From Gammaproteobacteria bacterium (lineage in GTDB: Bacteria > Pseudomonadota > Gammaproteobacteria > GCA-002705445 > GCA-002716945), in assembly GCA_018667355.1 (NCBI GenBank), contig JABIVC010000007.1, positions 62,001 to 126,000 of the forward strand: a stretch of 64,000 nucleotides of DNA, in the 5' to 3' direction. Of this stretch, positions 20,033-29,281 are shown piece after piece (the first letter of the stretch is position 1; every line of letters begins with the position of its first letter). Under the pieces are notes generated by a model that saw nothing but the letters and a program-made list of their open reading frames with translations, had not been told where the DNA came from and did no database searches. Both the position numbers and the translations under genes were made by a program.

Positions 20033-20620
20033 GTGAAAAATATAGAAATAATAGAAAGTAATTTCATTGATAATCAGGGTGTTAACTCAAAGTCGGTTAG
20101 TAAAATTTTGCCTTCGATAGAGTCTGCAATAAACTCTATCATTAACATGATTGATAATTCAGGAAAACTAATGTCATGTGGTAACGGAGGGTCTTCAGGT
20201 GATGCTCAACATATTACCTCGGAGTTTGTTAATAGATTTGAAATAGAAAGAAAAGAATTACCAGCAATATCTTTAAATTCTGATACTGCAACTATAACCT
20301 CTATTGCCAATGACTATGGCTATGAATATATCTTTTCTAAACAAGTAAGTGCTATAGGAAATAAAAGAGATATCCTTATGGTTTTTACAACTAGTGGAAA
20401 TTCTAAAAATATACTAGAAGTTATTAATGTAGCGAAGAAGAAGGATATTAAAGTAATACTGATAGCTGGTTGCAAAGGTGGTGAAGCTACCAATTTAATT
20501 AAGTCTGGTGATGTCAGTATTGTAATACCTAGTAATAGAACTAGCAGAATTCAAGAAATTACATTATTAATTATTCATTCTATTTGTGAATGTATAGATA
20601 AACATTATCAGCATAGATAG
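20033..20620 (+). CDS. gmhA: phosphoheptose isomerase (GmhA; DiaA-like SIS protein)
   Basis: SIS-domain protein with CGNGGSSGDAQHITSEF, TTSGNSKNI and RIQEITLLIIHSICE. GmhA makes heptose 7-phosphate for the LPS inner core, while DiaA regulates replication initiation. The acidic residue in TSEF and the histidine in LIIHS align with the catalytic Glu and His of GmhA as I remember them, whereas DiaA has lost the histidine; this favours an active isomerase. Start codon is GTG at 20033. A TATAAT lies at 20007-20012, a possible -10. Length 195 is typical. Confidence 0.82.
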   Translation: MKNIEIIESNFIDNQGVNSKSVSKILPSIESAINSIINMIDNSGKLMSCGNGGSSGDAQHITSEFVNRFEIERKELPAISLNSDTATITSIANDYGYEYIFSKQVSAIGNKRDILMVFTTSGNSKNILEVINVAKKKDIKVILIAGCKGGEATNLIKSGDVSIVIPSNRTSRIQEITLLIIHSICECIDKHYQHR

Positions 20621-21235
20621 TTACATATCTCTTTCAGTTTCGGTTAAGCTTGCCTGAAAAGATTCTCTGTTGAATATACGATCTGAATAGTCGTCTATAA
20701 TTTTTTTATTCTCAGTTATTTCAACACCTAGTGACTTAATTCTCCATAATAATGGCGCTAAGCTACAATCAACAAGACCAAAATCATCACTCATGAAATA
20801 ACTATCTGTAATTAATGGAATAATCTCTAAAAAATATGATTTTATCTTATCTACAAAAGAGTCTTCAAGTGCACCATTTTTATATGCCTTATCAAATTCA
20901 GGATACCAGGTATGCTCTATTCGATCCAATGCCAGTCTAAATTTTGCCCTAGCCACTGGGTCAACAGGCAGTAACGGAGGATGTGGAAATCTTTCGTCTA
21001 AATACTCAATAATGACCCTAGAGTTTTGTAATACAAGATCTCTATCTACAAGTGTAGGGAAATCATCATACGGGCTTATAAATTTAATTTCTTCAGTTAT
21101 ATTGGCAATATCTACCTCATGTAATTCAGCAGAAATCTCTTTTTCTTTAATAACAAGTCTTGTTCTGTGACTATGCAAGCAGTCAGGTAAAGAGAATAAG
21201 AGTATAGCGGATCTTCTGTTTGCTAGTGATGTCAT
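20621..21235 (-). CDS. sspA: stringent starvation protein A (SspA)
   Basis: RNA-polymerase-associated protein with a glutathione-transferase fold. The N-terminal thioredoxin-like part starts FSLPDCLHSHRTRLVIKEKE, with PTLVDRDLVLQNSRVIIEYLDERFP following, then an all-helical part. Location directly after the cytochrome bc1 genes is the standard gammaproteobacterial order petABC-sspA. The usual next gene, sspB, is absent. Confidence 0.92.
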   Translation of the reverse strand: MTSLANRRSAILLFSLPDCLHSHRTRLVIKEKEISAELHEVDIANITEEIKFISPYDDFPTLVDRDLVLQNSRVIIEYLDERFPHPPLLPVDPVARAKFRLALDRIEHTWYPEFDKAYKNGALEDSFVDKIKSYFLEIIPLITDSYFMSDDFGLVDCSLAPLLWRIKSLGVEITENKKIIDDYSDRIFNRESFQASLTETERDM

Positions 21236-21238
21236 ATT

Positions 21239-21964
21239 TTATTTTACGTCCTTCCAGTATTCAATTTTTAGCAAAAATGCTATAAATGAAAAAATAGCTA
21301 GAAAGAGTATAACCCAAAAACCAATCCTATATCGGTCTAATTGAGCTGGTTCAGAAACATAAGCTAAGAAATTAACCAAATCAGTTACTGATTTTCTATA
21401 CTGCTTGTCAGACATGGTGCCTTTCGAGATATATTCATATTGATCTTTTTCTAGATTAACTGGTTTTTTCAAGCCTTCCATCCAAGACAAGACATGAGGC
21501 ATCCCAACGTTTGGGTATAATGCATTATTAACACCCAGTGGTCTCTTATCATCCTGATAAAATGAGATTAAAAATGTATATAGCCATTCCGTTCCCCTTG
21601 ATCTGGCAATTAATGTTAAATCTGGAGGCATAACACCAAATGCCTCTTTAGCTGAATCAGGATTTACAGCATTTAACATCAAAGATCCAATTTTTGTAGG
21701 CTCACCATTTTTGTCAGTAGTAAATATTAGATTATTTTCGATTGTTTCTTTAGAAAGCGAAAGGTGATCAATGAATTTAACATAGCGTTGGTATTTTAGA
21801 GTGTGACAACCAAGGCAGTTGTTAACATAGATTTGAGCACCTCTTTGTAGAGATGCTTTATTATTTAAATCTATTAGTACAGGTTTCAATGGAATCGAAC
21901 CTGATGCTGCGAAAGACAAGCTTGATGTAAAAATAAAAACTATTATTGCAAGTAATCTAATCAT
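21239..21964 (-). CDS. petC: cytochrome c1 of the bc1 complex
   Basis: Membrane-anchored haem c subunit of ubiquinol:cytochrome c reductase. The haem site CLGCH lies in the N-terminal third, MPPDLTLIARSRG carries the usual segment, and a C-terminal transmembrane anchor ends in a lysine-rich tail. I chose ATG 21964 (MIRLLAIIV): it overlaps the petB stop by eight bases and begins a clean signal peptide of about 19 residues. A longer reading to 22009 would run 53 bases into petB. Confidence 0.94.
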   Translation of the reverse strand: MIRLLAIIVFIFTSSLSFAASGSIPLKPVLIDLNNKASLQRGAQIYVNNCLGCHTLKYQRYVKFIDHLSLSKETIENNLIFTTDKNGEPTKIGSLMLNAVNPDSAKEAFGVMPPDLTLIARSRGTEWLYTFLISFYQDDKRPLGVNNALYPNVGMPHVLSWMEGLKKPVNLEKDQYEYISKGTMSDKQYRKSVTDLVNFLAYVSEPAQLDRYRIGFWVILFLAIFSFIAFLLKIEYWKDVK

Positions 21965-23174
21965 GCATTGTAACCCTGTCAGGGACATCTTTGGTTTTTT
22001 CGTTAGCACTTGTGAAATACAAAGCTACAAAGAATCCAAAGTAAATTAGTGTGAATAATCTACCCGCCCATGTTAAAAGTGGAGTAGCTGCGCTCATACC
22101 AATATAGCCAAGAGCAAAAAAACTTATGACAAAAAGAGTTAATAGTGTTTTGTATGTTGAAGATCTGTATCTAATTGATTTAGTAGAGCATCTATCTATC
22201 CAAGGCAAGAAGAATAAAACAAATATTGCTAAGCCCATCGCTAGAACACCGCCAAGCTTATCAGGTATCGCACGAAGTATTGCGTAAAACGGAGTGAAAT
22301 ACCATACAGGCATAATATGCTCTGGAGTTTTTAGAGGATCAGCTGGAACAAAGTTATCCTTTTCAAGAAAAAATCCACCAAGCTCAGGCATAAAGAAAAC
22401 AACAAATGTAAAAATTATTAAAAAGACCGATAAGCCAAATATATCTTTAACAGTATAATAAGGATGGAATGGTATACCGTCTCTAGGTATGCCATTTTCA
22501 TCTTTATTCTTTTTAATCTCAACGCCGTCAGGATTATTCGATCCAGTAGTATGAAGAGCAGCTAAATGAAGATAGATTAATGCAAATAATAGTAATGGTA
22601 ATGCTATGACATGAAATGCAAAAAATCTGTTTAGAGTAGCATCAGATATCACATAATCCCCTCTAATCCATAATGCTAACGATTCTCCAACATAGGGAAT
22701 AGCACTGAATAGAGAAATGATTACCTGTGCTCCCCAATATGACATTTGGCCCCATGGTAATAGATAACCCATAAATGCTTCTGCCATTAATAAAACGAAT
22801 ATAACCATGCCAAATAACCATAAAAGTTCTCTAGGATTTTTATAGGAACCATATAGCATAGCTCTAAACATATGTAGATAGATAACTACGAAAAAGAATG
22901 ATGCGCCAGTTGAATGCATATACCTTATCAACCAACCCCACTCTACATCTCTCATGATATACTCTACTGACGCAAAAGCTTGAGCTGCATCAGGCTTATA
23001 ATTTATTGTCAGAAATATGCCAGTAACAATCTGCAATATGAATATGAAAATAGCTAGAGCGCCAAAATAATAAAAGAAGTTAAAATTCTTAGGAGCATAA
23101 TATTGAGACAAGTGATTTCTTACAAAATTACTAACTGGTAACCTTTCATCAATCCATGCCATAAATTTATTCAT
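21957..23174 (-). CDS. petB: cytochrome b of the bc1 complex
   Basis: Transmembrane di-haem subunit with the quinol oxidation and reduction sites. The helix with GWLIRYMHSTGAS and the helix with FFAFHVIALPLLLF supply haem-ligand histidines, and the C-terminal half has the PEHIMPVWYF segment (PEWY-like) of the Qo site. At 405 residues it is the full-length bacterial form. Flanked by petA and petC. Confidence 0.96.
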   Translation of the reverse strand: MNKFMAWIDERLPVSNFVRNHLSQYYAPKNFNFFYYFGALAIFIFILQIVTGIFLTINYKPDAAQAFASVEYIMRDVEWGWLIRYMHSTGASFFFVVIYLHMFRAMLYGSYKNPRELLWLFGMVIFVLLMAEAFMGYLLPWGQMSYWGAQVIISLFSAIPYVGESLALWIRGDYVISDATLNRFFAFHVIALPLLLFALIYLHLAALHTTGSNNPDGVEIKKNKDENGIPRDGIPFHPYYTVKDIFGLSVFLIIFTFVVFFMPELGGFFLEKDNFVPADPLKTPEHIMPVWYFTPFYAILRAIPDKLGGVLAMGLAIFVLFFLPWIDRCSTKSIRYRSSTYKTLLTLFVISFFALGYIGMSAATPLLTWAGRLFTLIYFGFFVALYFTSANEKTKDVPDRVTMHD

Positions 23175-23768
23175 TTAAACACTCTCTCCGTCCTCACCTA
23201 TAATTATTTTATCTTTAGATGCAAAATAATATGGTGGTACTTCTAAATTATAAGGTGCAGGGACACCGCTATGAACTCTGCCTGATAAATCAAATTTAGA
23301 ACCATGACATGGGCAGAAAAAACCACCTTTCCAGTCAAGGCCAAGTTCAGCAGATTTAGAATTAGGCTTATACAATGGAGAGCATCCTAAATGTGTACAT
23401 ACACCAAGCAAGACTAGATATTCAGGATTTATTGATCTATATTTATTTTTCGTATAACTTGGTTGGTGATCCTCTAGAGATTTTGGATCACTAAGAATAT
23501 CATTTTCTTCTAATGTATTCTCGATCATTTCTGGTGTTCTTCTAACCACCCATACCGGCTTGCCGCGCCATTCTACAACTTTATATGAACCAGGTCTGAG
23601 GCTAGAGATATCTATCTCAATAGGAGCGCCTGCTGACTTAGCTTTTTCACTTGGTGACATTGTAGACAAGAATGGAATAACAGCGAATATTCCTCCTACC
23701 CCACCCATTACCTGAGTTAAGTTAGTCAGAAATTTCCTTCTGTTTGACGGTTTATTTGAGTCGCTCAT
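23175..23768 (-). CDS. petA: Rieske iron-sulfur subunit of the bc1 complex
   Basis: Carries the 2Fe-2S Rieske cluster between quinol and cytochrome c1. The cluster boxes CTHLGC and CPCHGSKFDLSGRV are intact. An N-terminal NRRKFL motif followed by a hydrophobic helix (about residues 14-32) fits a twin-arginine-type anchor. Length 197 is normal. First gene of the petABC-sspA operon; the 125 bases to the divergent protease gene must hold both promoters. Confidence 0.96.
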   Translation of the reverse strand: MSDSNKPSNRRKFLTNLTQVMGGVGGIFAVIPFLSTMSPSEKAKSAGAPIEIDISSLRPGSYKVVEWRGKPVWVVRRTPEMIENTLEENDILSDPKSLEDHQPSYTKNKYRSINPEYLVLLGVCTHLGCSPLYKPNSKSAELGLDWKGGFFCPCHGSKFDLSGRVHSGVPAPYNLEVPPYYFASKDKIIIGEDGESV

Positions 23769-23893
23769 TTATTTTTTAAAAAAGTTGGTATCTCTTAATC
23801 GCGTATATACTATCATATATTTCATGAAGTGTCTTATAGTAATATATAATATAATTAATTAATTAATGTGATTTTTTAAGGGTATATAAGTAA

Positions 23894-24961
23894 ATGAAAG
23901 AAATACGCGGGTATGTAATTGTAGGTGTAATAACTGCTGTCATTATATATATGATTAGCCCTTACATATTTGGTAATCATATTCAAATAATAGAATCTAA
24001 TAATAAGCCGTTACAAGGCAAACCCAATAGCTATGCCGAAGTATTTCAGAAAGTAAATAAGTCCGTAGTTTCTATTTATACCAGAAAATCTGCAGATAGA
24101 AATAATGTGTATTTTATAGATCCTAGAAAAAAAGCACTTATTAAAAAAGAGCACTCTCCTTCTGGTCAAGGGTCCGGAGTTATTGTTAGCAACCAGGGTC
24201 ATGTGGTAACAAATTTTCATGTAATTGCAGGTTCAAATGAAATTTTAATCCGGGATCACAAAGGTAATGAATTTGCTACTGCTATTATTGGTATAGATCC
24301 ATTGACCGATTTGGCAATATTGAAAATTAATAAGGATACTACCCCGATTACATTAGGAAAAATTGAAAATATAAGCATAGGTGACATTGCTTTAGCAATA
24401 GGTAACCCCTTAGGTGTTGGGCAAACAATAACTCTGGGGATTATCTCTGCAACTGATAAAGAAGTTGCTCCTAATGCTTACTCCTACCAAAGATATGTTC
24501 AAACTGATGCAGCCATTAACCCTGGCAATTCTGGTGGAGCACTAGTAAATTCAAATGGTGAATTAATTGGGATAAATACCGCAATAATCTCGATTTCAGG
24601 TGGTGCTGATGGCATTGGTTTTGCGATTCCAATTGATATCGCAAAATATGTGTTGAAGGAAATAATTGAAAATGGTGAAGTGATTAGAGGCTATGTAGGT
24701 ATATCAGCAGAAATTAATTATAAAGGTGTAGGTGTATTAGTGAATGGTGTTATTCCAGATAGTCCAGCATATAAAGGTGACGTTAGGGCATACGATATTA
24801 TAAGAAAAGTTAATAATAATATTGTTACTGAAATAAAAGAAGTTCAGAAAATAATTGGCATGGTTAGGCCTGGACAAACATTGACAATGGAAATCTTGAG
24901 GGACAGGAAGATAATAAACGTCAATATTTTAGTTTCAAAAATGAGCTACCAATCTAGGTAG
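23894..24961 (+). CDS. DegS/AlgW-type periplasmic serine protease (HtrA family, one PDZ)
   Basis: Inner-membrane-anchored trypsin-like protease. One N-terminal membrane helix (about residues 8-26) is followed by the catalytic domain with His near residue 108 (TNFHVIAGS), Asp near 139 (DPLTDLAIL) and Ser near 213 (NPGNSGGA), then a single PDZ domain. One PDZ, 355 residues and a membrane anchor fit DegS/AlgW, which start sigma-E release, rather than DegP. Location next to hisD and near murA matches algW in Pseudomonas. Confidence 0.88.
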   Translation: MKEIRGYVIVGVITAVIIYMISPYIFGNHIQIIESNNKPLQGKPNSYAEVFQKVNKSVVSIYTRKSADRNNVYFIDPRKKALIKKEHSPSGQGSGVIVSNQGHVVTNFHVIAGSNEILIRDHKGNEFATAIIGIDPLTDLAILKINKDTTPITLGKIENISIGDIALAIGNPLGVGQTITLGIISATDKEVAPNAYSYQRYVQTDAAINPGNSGGALVNSNGELIGINTAIISISGGADGIGFAIPIDIAKYVLKEIIENGEVIRGYVGISAEINYKGVGVLVNGVIPDSPAYKGDVRAYDIIRKVNNNIVTEIKEVQKIIGMVRPGQTLTMEILRDRKIINVNILVSKMSYQSR

Positions 24962-24962
24962 A

Positions 24963-26261
24963 TTATTTATCTCTGTATTTAGCAGAAAGCGCATGGGCTT
25001 GCAAACCTTCAGACAAAGCCATGGATACTGATATTTTACTCAACTCTAAAGCTGTTTTTCTAGAAATATTAATTAAGCTCGATCTTTTCTGAAAGTCATA
25101 CACACCAAGAGGAGAAGAAAATCTTGCTGAACCCGATGTTGGCAAAACATGATTAGGACCTGCACAGTAATCTCCAAATACCTCAGGAGTATATTCTCCT
25201 AAAAATATTGCACCAGCATTAGTAATTAATTTAATTAAATCGTTTTTATTTTTAGACATAATCTCTAGATGCTCTGGTGCAATTTTATTAACAATATTTG
25301 CAATTTCTCTCATATTCTTTGTTTTGATATATATCCCTCTTGAGTTGAAAGACTTAAGAATGATATTTTTTCTAAGCATTTGGGGAAGAAGTTTTTCAAC
25401 AGATTTATGAACATCATTAATTAATTTCATATTAGAACTAATTAATATTGGTTGAGCTAACTCATCATGCTCAGCCTGAGAAAATAAGTCCATGGCAACC
25501 CAGTCTGGGTTATTAGTTGAATCAGCAATTATTACTACTTCTGAAGGCCCGGCAATATTATCAATGCCTACATCACCAAAAACAGCTTTCTTTGCCAAGG
25601 TTACATATATATTTCCAGGTCCAACAATTTTATCCACTTTATCAATATAATTAGTTCCATAAGCTAATGCAGCAATTGCATGTGCCCCACCCATTCTCAG
25701 TATCTTATCTACACCACATAAGTCTGCTGCAACTATTGCCAACGCATGATCTTCTATGTTTGATATTGGGCAAGCCATTATTATATTTTCAACACCTGCA
25801 ATTTTAGCAGGTATAGCATTCATTAAAACAGTCGATGGGTAGGAAGCTTTCCCAGCAGGAACATATATCCCTACTGTTTCGATTGCAGTGACTTTCTCTC
25901 CTAAAATAGAACCATTTTTTGAATTACTCCAACTCATGGCTTTTTGTTTTTTAGAGAAATCACGGATTCTTTTTATAGATTTCTTCAGATTAGATAGCTG
26001 GTATTTATCTATATATTTATAAGATTTTTTGATTTCATTAGGTGTAATTAAAATATTTTTGATATTTTTGATATTATAATTATCAAATTTTTTAATGAAG
26101 CTAAGTAGAGATTTGTCACCACTTTTTTTTATCTTTGATATTATCAAATCAACTTCTTTTTGAACTTTTCTATTTGTATTGCTATTAATTCCAGTCCTAC
26201 TTAAAATTATTTTTTCATAATTTCTTTTAGATGTATCTATTCTTAATGGATTAATTTTCAT
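24963..26261 (-). CDS. hisD: histidinol dehydrogenase
   Basis: Last enzyme of histidine synthesis, oxidising histidinol twice with NAD+. Recognised by [26 protein letters not shown]-type text (start GIYVPAGK), [17 protein letters not shown] and [20 protein letters not shown] near the C-terminus. Length 432 is normal. Downstream of hisG and aroG in one leftward run with gaps of one or two bases. Confidence 0.95.
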   Translation of the reverse strand: MKINPLRIDTSKRNYEKIILSRTGINSNTNRKVQKEVDLIISKIKKSGDKSLLSFIKKFDNYNIKNIKNILITPNEIKKSYKYIDKYQLSNLKKSIKRIRDFSKKQKAMSWSNSKNGSILGEKVTAIETVGIYVPAGKASYPSTVLMNAIPAKIAGVENIIMACPISNIEDHALAIVAADLCGVDKILRMGGAHAIAALAYGTNYIDKVDKIVGPGNIYVTLAKKAVFGDVGIDNIAGPSEVVIIADSTNNPDWVAMDLFSQAEHDELAQPILISSNMKLINDVHKSVEKLLPQMLRKNIILKSFNSRGIYIKTKNMREIANIVNKIAPEHLEIMSKNKNDLIKLITNAGAIFLGEYTPEVFGDYCAGPNHVLPTSGSARFSSPLGVYDFQKRSSLINISRKTALELSKISVSMALSEGLQAHALSAKYRDK

Positions 26262-26262
26262 A

Positions 26263-27321
26263 CTAAAGTTTTTTTTGATTAATAGCTTGATTTAATATTT
26301 CAATTAATTCTTCAGTTTCATTCCAACCAACACATGCGTCTGTAATACTTTGTCCGTACACAAGATCGGACATTGTACCAATATCTTGTCTACCTTCGAC
26401 TAAATTGCTTTCTATCATAACTCCACATATTGAATCATTACCTTCTATAATTTGATTAGATATATCTTCAATAACTAATCTTTGCTTGGTATGGTCCTTT
26501 TGACTATTTGCATGACTAGCATCAATCATGATATTTTTTGACAGTTTATTATCAACTAAAGAATCACAGACATCCTTTATGTCTGGCTTCTGATAATTAA
26601 CTTTCTTTCCACCACGCAATATTATATGACAATCTTTATTACCTCTCGTAGAAAAAATGGCTGACTTACCCTCTTTAGTGACGGATAAGAAATTATGTGC
26701 TTTGCTAGCAGCCTTGATAGCATCAATTGCTATCTGTATGCTGCCATTTGTACCATTTTTGAAACCTACAGGGCAAGACAAACCTGATGCCAGCTCTCTA
26801 TGACTTTGGCTTTCCGTTGTTCTAGCGCCTATCGCACCCCAACAAATTACATCAGAAATGTATTGCGGACTGATAAGGTCCAAATATTCATGTCCTGCTG
26901 GGATACCAGACTCTGCTAAATTAATTAATAATTTCCTAGCAATCTTTATACCCTTATTTATATCAAAACTATTATCAAGGTCAGGATCATTGATTAAGCC
27001 CTTCCAGCCAATAACTGTTCTTGGCTTTTCGAAATATACTCTCATTATGATTAGAATATTCTTTTCTACCTTTTTTTTTACTTCTAGTAGTTTTTTAGCA
27101 TATTCATGAGCTGCATCTATATCATGGATAGAACATGGTCCCACTATCAAAATCAGTCTTTCATCTTTACCATCCAAGATATCTATAATTTCTGATCGTG
27201 TCTTGACGACTGTTCTAATAGCTTCCTCAGTCATTGGCAACTGATTTATCAACTCACTAGGAGAAATTAGCTCTTTCATTGAAGAGATTTTCAAATCATC
27301 TGTTAATTTACTTATTGTCAT
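26263..27321 (-). CDS. aroG: 3-deoxy-7-phosphoheptulonate synthase (DAHP synthase, type I)
   Basis: First step of aromatic amino acid synthesis from phosphoenolpyruvate and erythrose 4-phosphate. The motifs LIVGPCSIHD, MRVYFEKPRT, WGAIGARTTESQSHRELASG and MIDASHANSQKDH identify the AroF/G/H class, and the 352-residue length fits. Which feedback type it is cannot be told. Its place between hisG and hisD is unusual. Confidence 0.93.
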   Translation of the reverse strand: MTISKLTDDLKISSMKELISPSELINQLPMTEEAIRTVVKTRSEIIDILDGKDERLILIVGPCSIHDIDAAHEYAKKLLEVKKKVEKNILIIMRVYFEKPRTVIGWKGLINDPDLDNSFDINKGIKIARKLLINLAESGIPAGHEYLDLISPQYISDVICWGAIGARTTESQSHRELASGLSCPVGFKNGTNGSIQIAIDAIKAASKAHNFLSVTKEGKSAIFSTRGNKDCHIILRGGKKVNYQKPDIKDVCDSLVDNKLSKNIMIDASHANSQKDHTKQRLVIEDISNQIIEGNDSICGVMIESNLVEGRQDIGTMSDLVYGQSITDACVGWNETEELIEILNQAINQKKL

Positions 27322-27323
27322 TC

Positions 27324-27953
27324 TTAGTCCAATTTTAATTTGTTAAATAATTTATCTATCTGTTCTCTATTAACCTTATATGATGTTTTATTAGCAATTA
27401 GTACAGATGAAATTTTTTCAATAGTTTCTATCTCAGCAAGACCATTTTGTTTTAGTGTTTGTCCTGATTCAACAAGATCGACTATTACATCTGACATACC
27501 AAGCACTGAAGCTAGCTCTATTGAACCATAAAGTTTTAGTATAGAACATGGTAATCCCTTGCTCTGAAAATATTTTTTTGTTATTGCAGGATATTTTGTC
27601 GCAACTTTCATATTATTTATCAGCTTTGTACCTCTTTTACCAGCTACAACTAATTTACAAGAAGCAATATTTAGGTTTTTGATTCTTAAATGATTACTAA
27701 GGTCAGTCTCTAACAAAGTATCTTTCCCAACAATCCCAAAATCAACTTTGCCAGATTCAATATAAATAGGTACGTCACTTGCTCTCACAATTATGATATC
27801 CAAGCCTGTGTAATTAGTTTCAAAAATAAGTTTTCTAGATTTAAATGGTGACTCTATACACTCTATTCCTGAAGTCTTTAAGATTTTTAAAGCTTCCTCT
27901 AGAATCCTTCCTTTTGATATCGCTAGCAATAGTTTCTTCATTTTAATATCCAC
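27324..27953 (-). CDS. hisG: ATP phosphoribosyltransferase catalytic subunit, short form (HisG)
   Basis: First enzyme of histidine synthesis. The protein has LAISKGRILEEAL at the N-terminus and VDLVESGQTLKQNGL in the phosphate-binding loop. At 209 residues it is the short HisG form, which lacks the C-terminal regulatory domain and in known systems needs HisZ; no hisZ is in this window. The start is uncertain: GTG at 27953 has AGGG four bases before it, while an ATG at 27941 gives the more family-like MKKLLLAISKG. Confidence 0.93.
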   Translation of the reverse strand: MDIKMKKLLLAISKGRILEEALKILKTSGIECIESPFKSRKLIFETNYTGLDIIIVRASDVPIYIESGKVDFGIVGKDTLLETDLSNHLRIKNLNIASCKLVVAGKRGTKLINNMKVATKYPAITKKYFQSKGLPCSILKLYGSIELASVLGMSDVIVDLVESGQTLKQNGLAEIETIEKISSVLIANKTSYKVNREQIDKLFNKLKLD

Positions 27954-27959
27954 TTATCC

Positions 27960-29222
27960 CTAAACTGGGACCCTACTAATATTTGCTCCAAGCTGCTGTA
28001 ATTTCTCTTCAATACAATCATATCCTCTGTCAATATGATAAATTCTCTCAATCTCTGTTATTCCAGTAGCTACTAATCCAGCTAAAATTAAACTTGCAGA
28101 AGCCCTGAGGTCAGTAGCCATCACTGATGCACCAATAAGTTTCTCACTGCCAGATATCTTTGCACAATTATTCTCTACCCTTATATCTGCTCCCATTCTA
28201 GTCATTTCCTGCACATGCATAAAGCGATTTTCAAAAATATTTTCCTTAATAATACTCTTACCCTTTGCAACAGTGTTCAATGCTGTCAATTGAGCTTGCA
28301 TATCCGTAGGAAAAAGCGGATATGCTCCTGTCTCGATATCAACGGCTAGCGGCCTCTTCCCTTTCATATCTAAAGTAATAGAGGTGTCAGTTAAAGTAAT
28401 ATCAGCTCCAGAAAGCTTAAGTTTTTCAATAATTGTGCTCACATGAGAAGAAATAGTATTTTTTACAGTTACACATCCTCCCGTTATGGCTGCTGCAACC
28501 AAAAATGTCCCTGTTTCAATTCTATCTGGTAAAGCTGAATAAGATACTCCTCTTAATTTTTCCACTCCTGTAACTTCTATTATATCTGTGCCATGACCAG
28601 TAATTGATGCCCCCATTTTATTAAGAAAATTTGCGAGATCAACAACCTCAGGCTCTCTTGCGGCATTCGATATAATTGTTTTACCTTCCGCGAGAGTAGA
28701 TGCCATTAATATATTTTCTGTACCAGTTACAGTTGTTTTTGAAAACCTTATTTCTGCACCAATAAGTTTTTTACATGACGCTGTGATATAACCATTATCT
28801 ATGCCAATTGATGCTCCCATTTGAGTTAAAGCATCAAGATGCATCTCAACCGGCCTAGTTCCTATTGCGCAACCACCCGGCAATGAAACCTTGGCTGAGC
28901 CAAATCTTGACAATAACGGTCCTAGAACCAAGATTGATGATCTCATGGTTTTCACCAAGTCATATGGTGCATAATAGTTTTTGATTGTAGAAGGATCTAA
29001 TTGAATATTCATGTTGTCATCCAATGTAACGCTAACACCCATTTGACGTAACAATCTTACAGTAGTGGTGACATCATGAAGATGAGGTATATTTTTCAGT
29101 ATTACATGCTTATCACTAGCCATAACAGAAGCGCATAGCATTGGTAATACAGCATTTTTTGCTCCAGAAACAGATACTTCACCGTTCAATGGTACTCCGC
29201 CTCTTATAATTAATTTATCCAT
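27960..29222 (-). CDS. murA: UDP-N-acetylglucosamine 1-carboxyvinyltransferase
   Basis: First committed step of peptidoglycan synthesis, target of fosfomycin. The N-terminus has [20 protein letters not shown], the reactive cysteine lies in [13 protein letters not shown] (near residue 116), and the C-terminal part carries [13 protein letters not shown]. Length 420 is normal. It precedes hisG, as in many gammaproteobacteria; the small ibaG gene that often precedes it is not seen. Confidence 0.96.
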   Translation of the reverse strand: MDKLIIRGGVPLNGEVSVSGAKNAVLPMLCASVMASDKHVILKNIPHLHDVTTTVRLLRQMGVSVTLDDNMNIQLDPSTIKNYYAPYDLVKTMRSSILVLGPLLSRFGSAKVSLPGGCAIGTRPVEMHLDALTQMGASIGIDNGYITASCKKLIGAEIRFSKTTVTGTENILMASTLAEGKTIISNAAREPEVVDLANFLNKMGASITGHGTDIIEVTGVEKLRGVSYSALPDRIETGTFLVAAAITGGCVTVKNTISSHVSTIIEKLKLSGADITLTDTSITLDMKGKRPLAVDIETGAYPLFPTDMQAQLTALNTVAKGKSIIKENIFENRFMHVQEMTRMGADIRVENNCAKISGSEKLIGASVMATDLRASASLILAGLVATGITEIERIYHIDRGYDCIEEKLQQLGANISRVPV

Positions 29223-29281
29223 ATTTTTCTTTTAAAAACTTCTTTGATTCGATATTCTAAAATCATATAAAGAATAATGCC

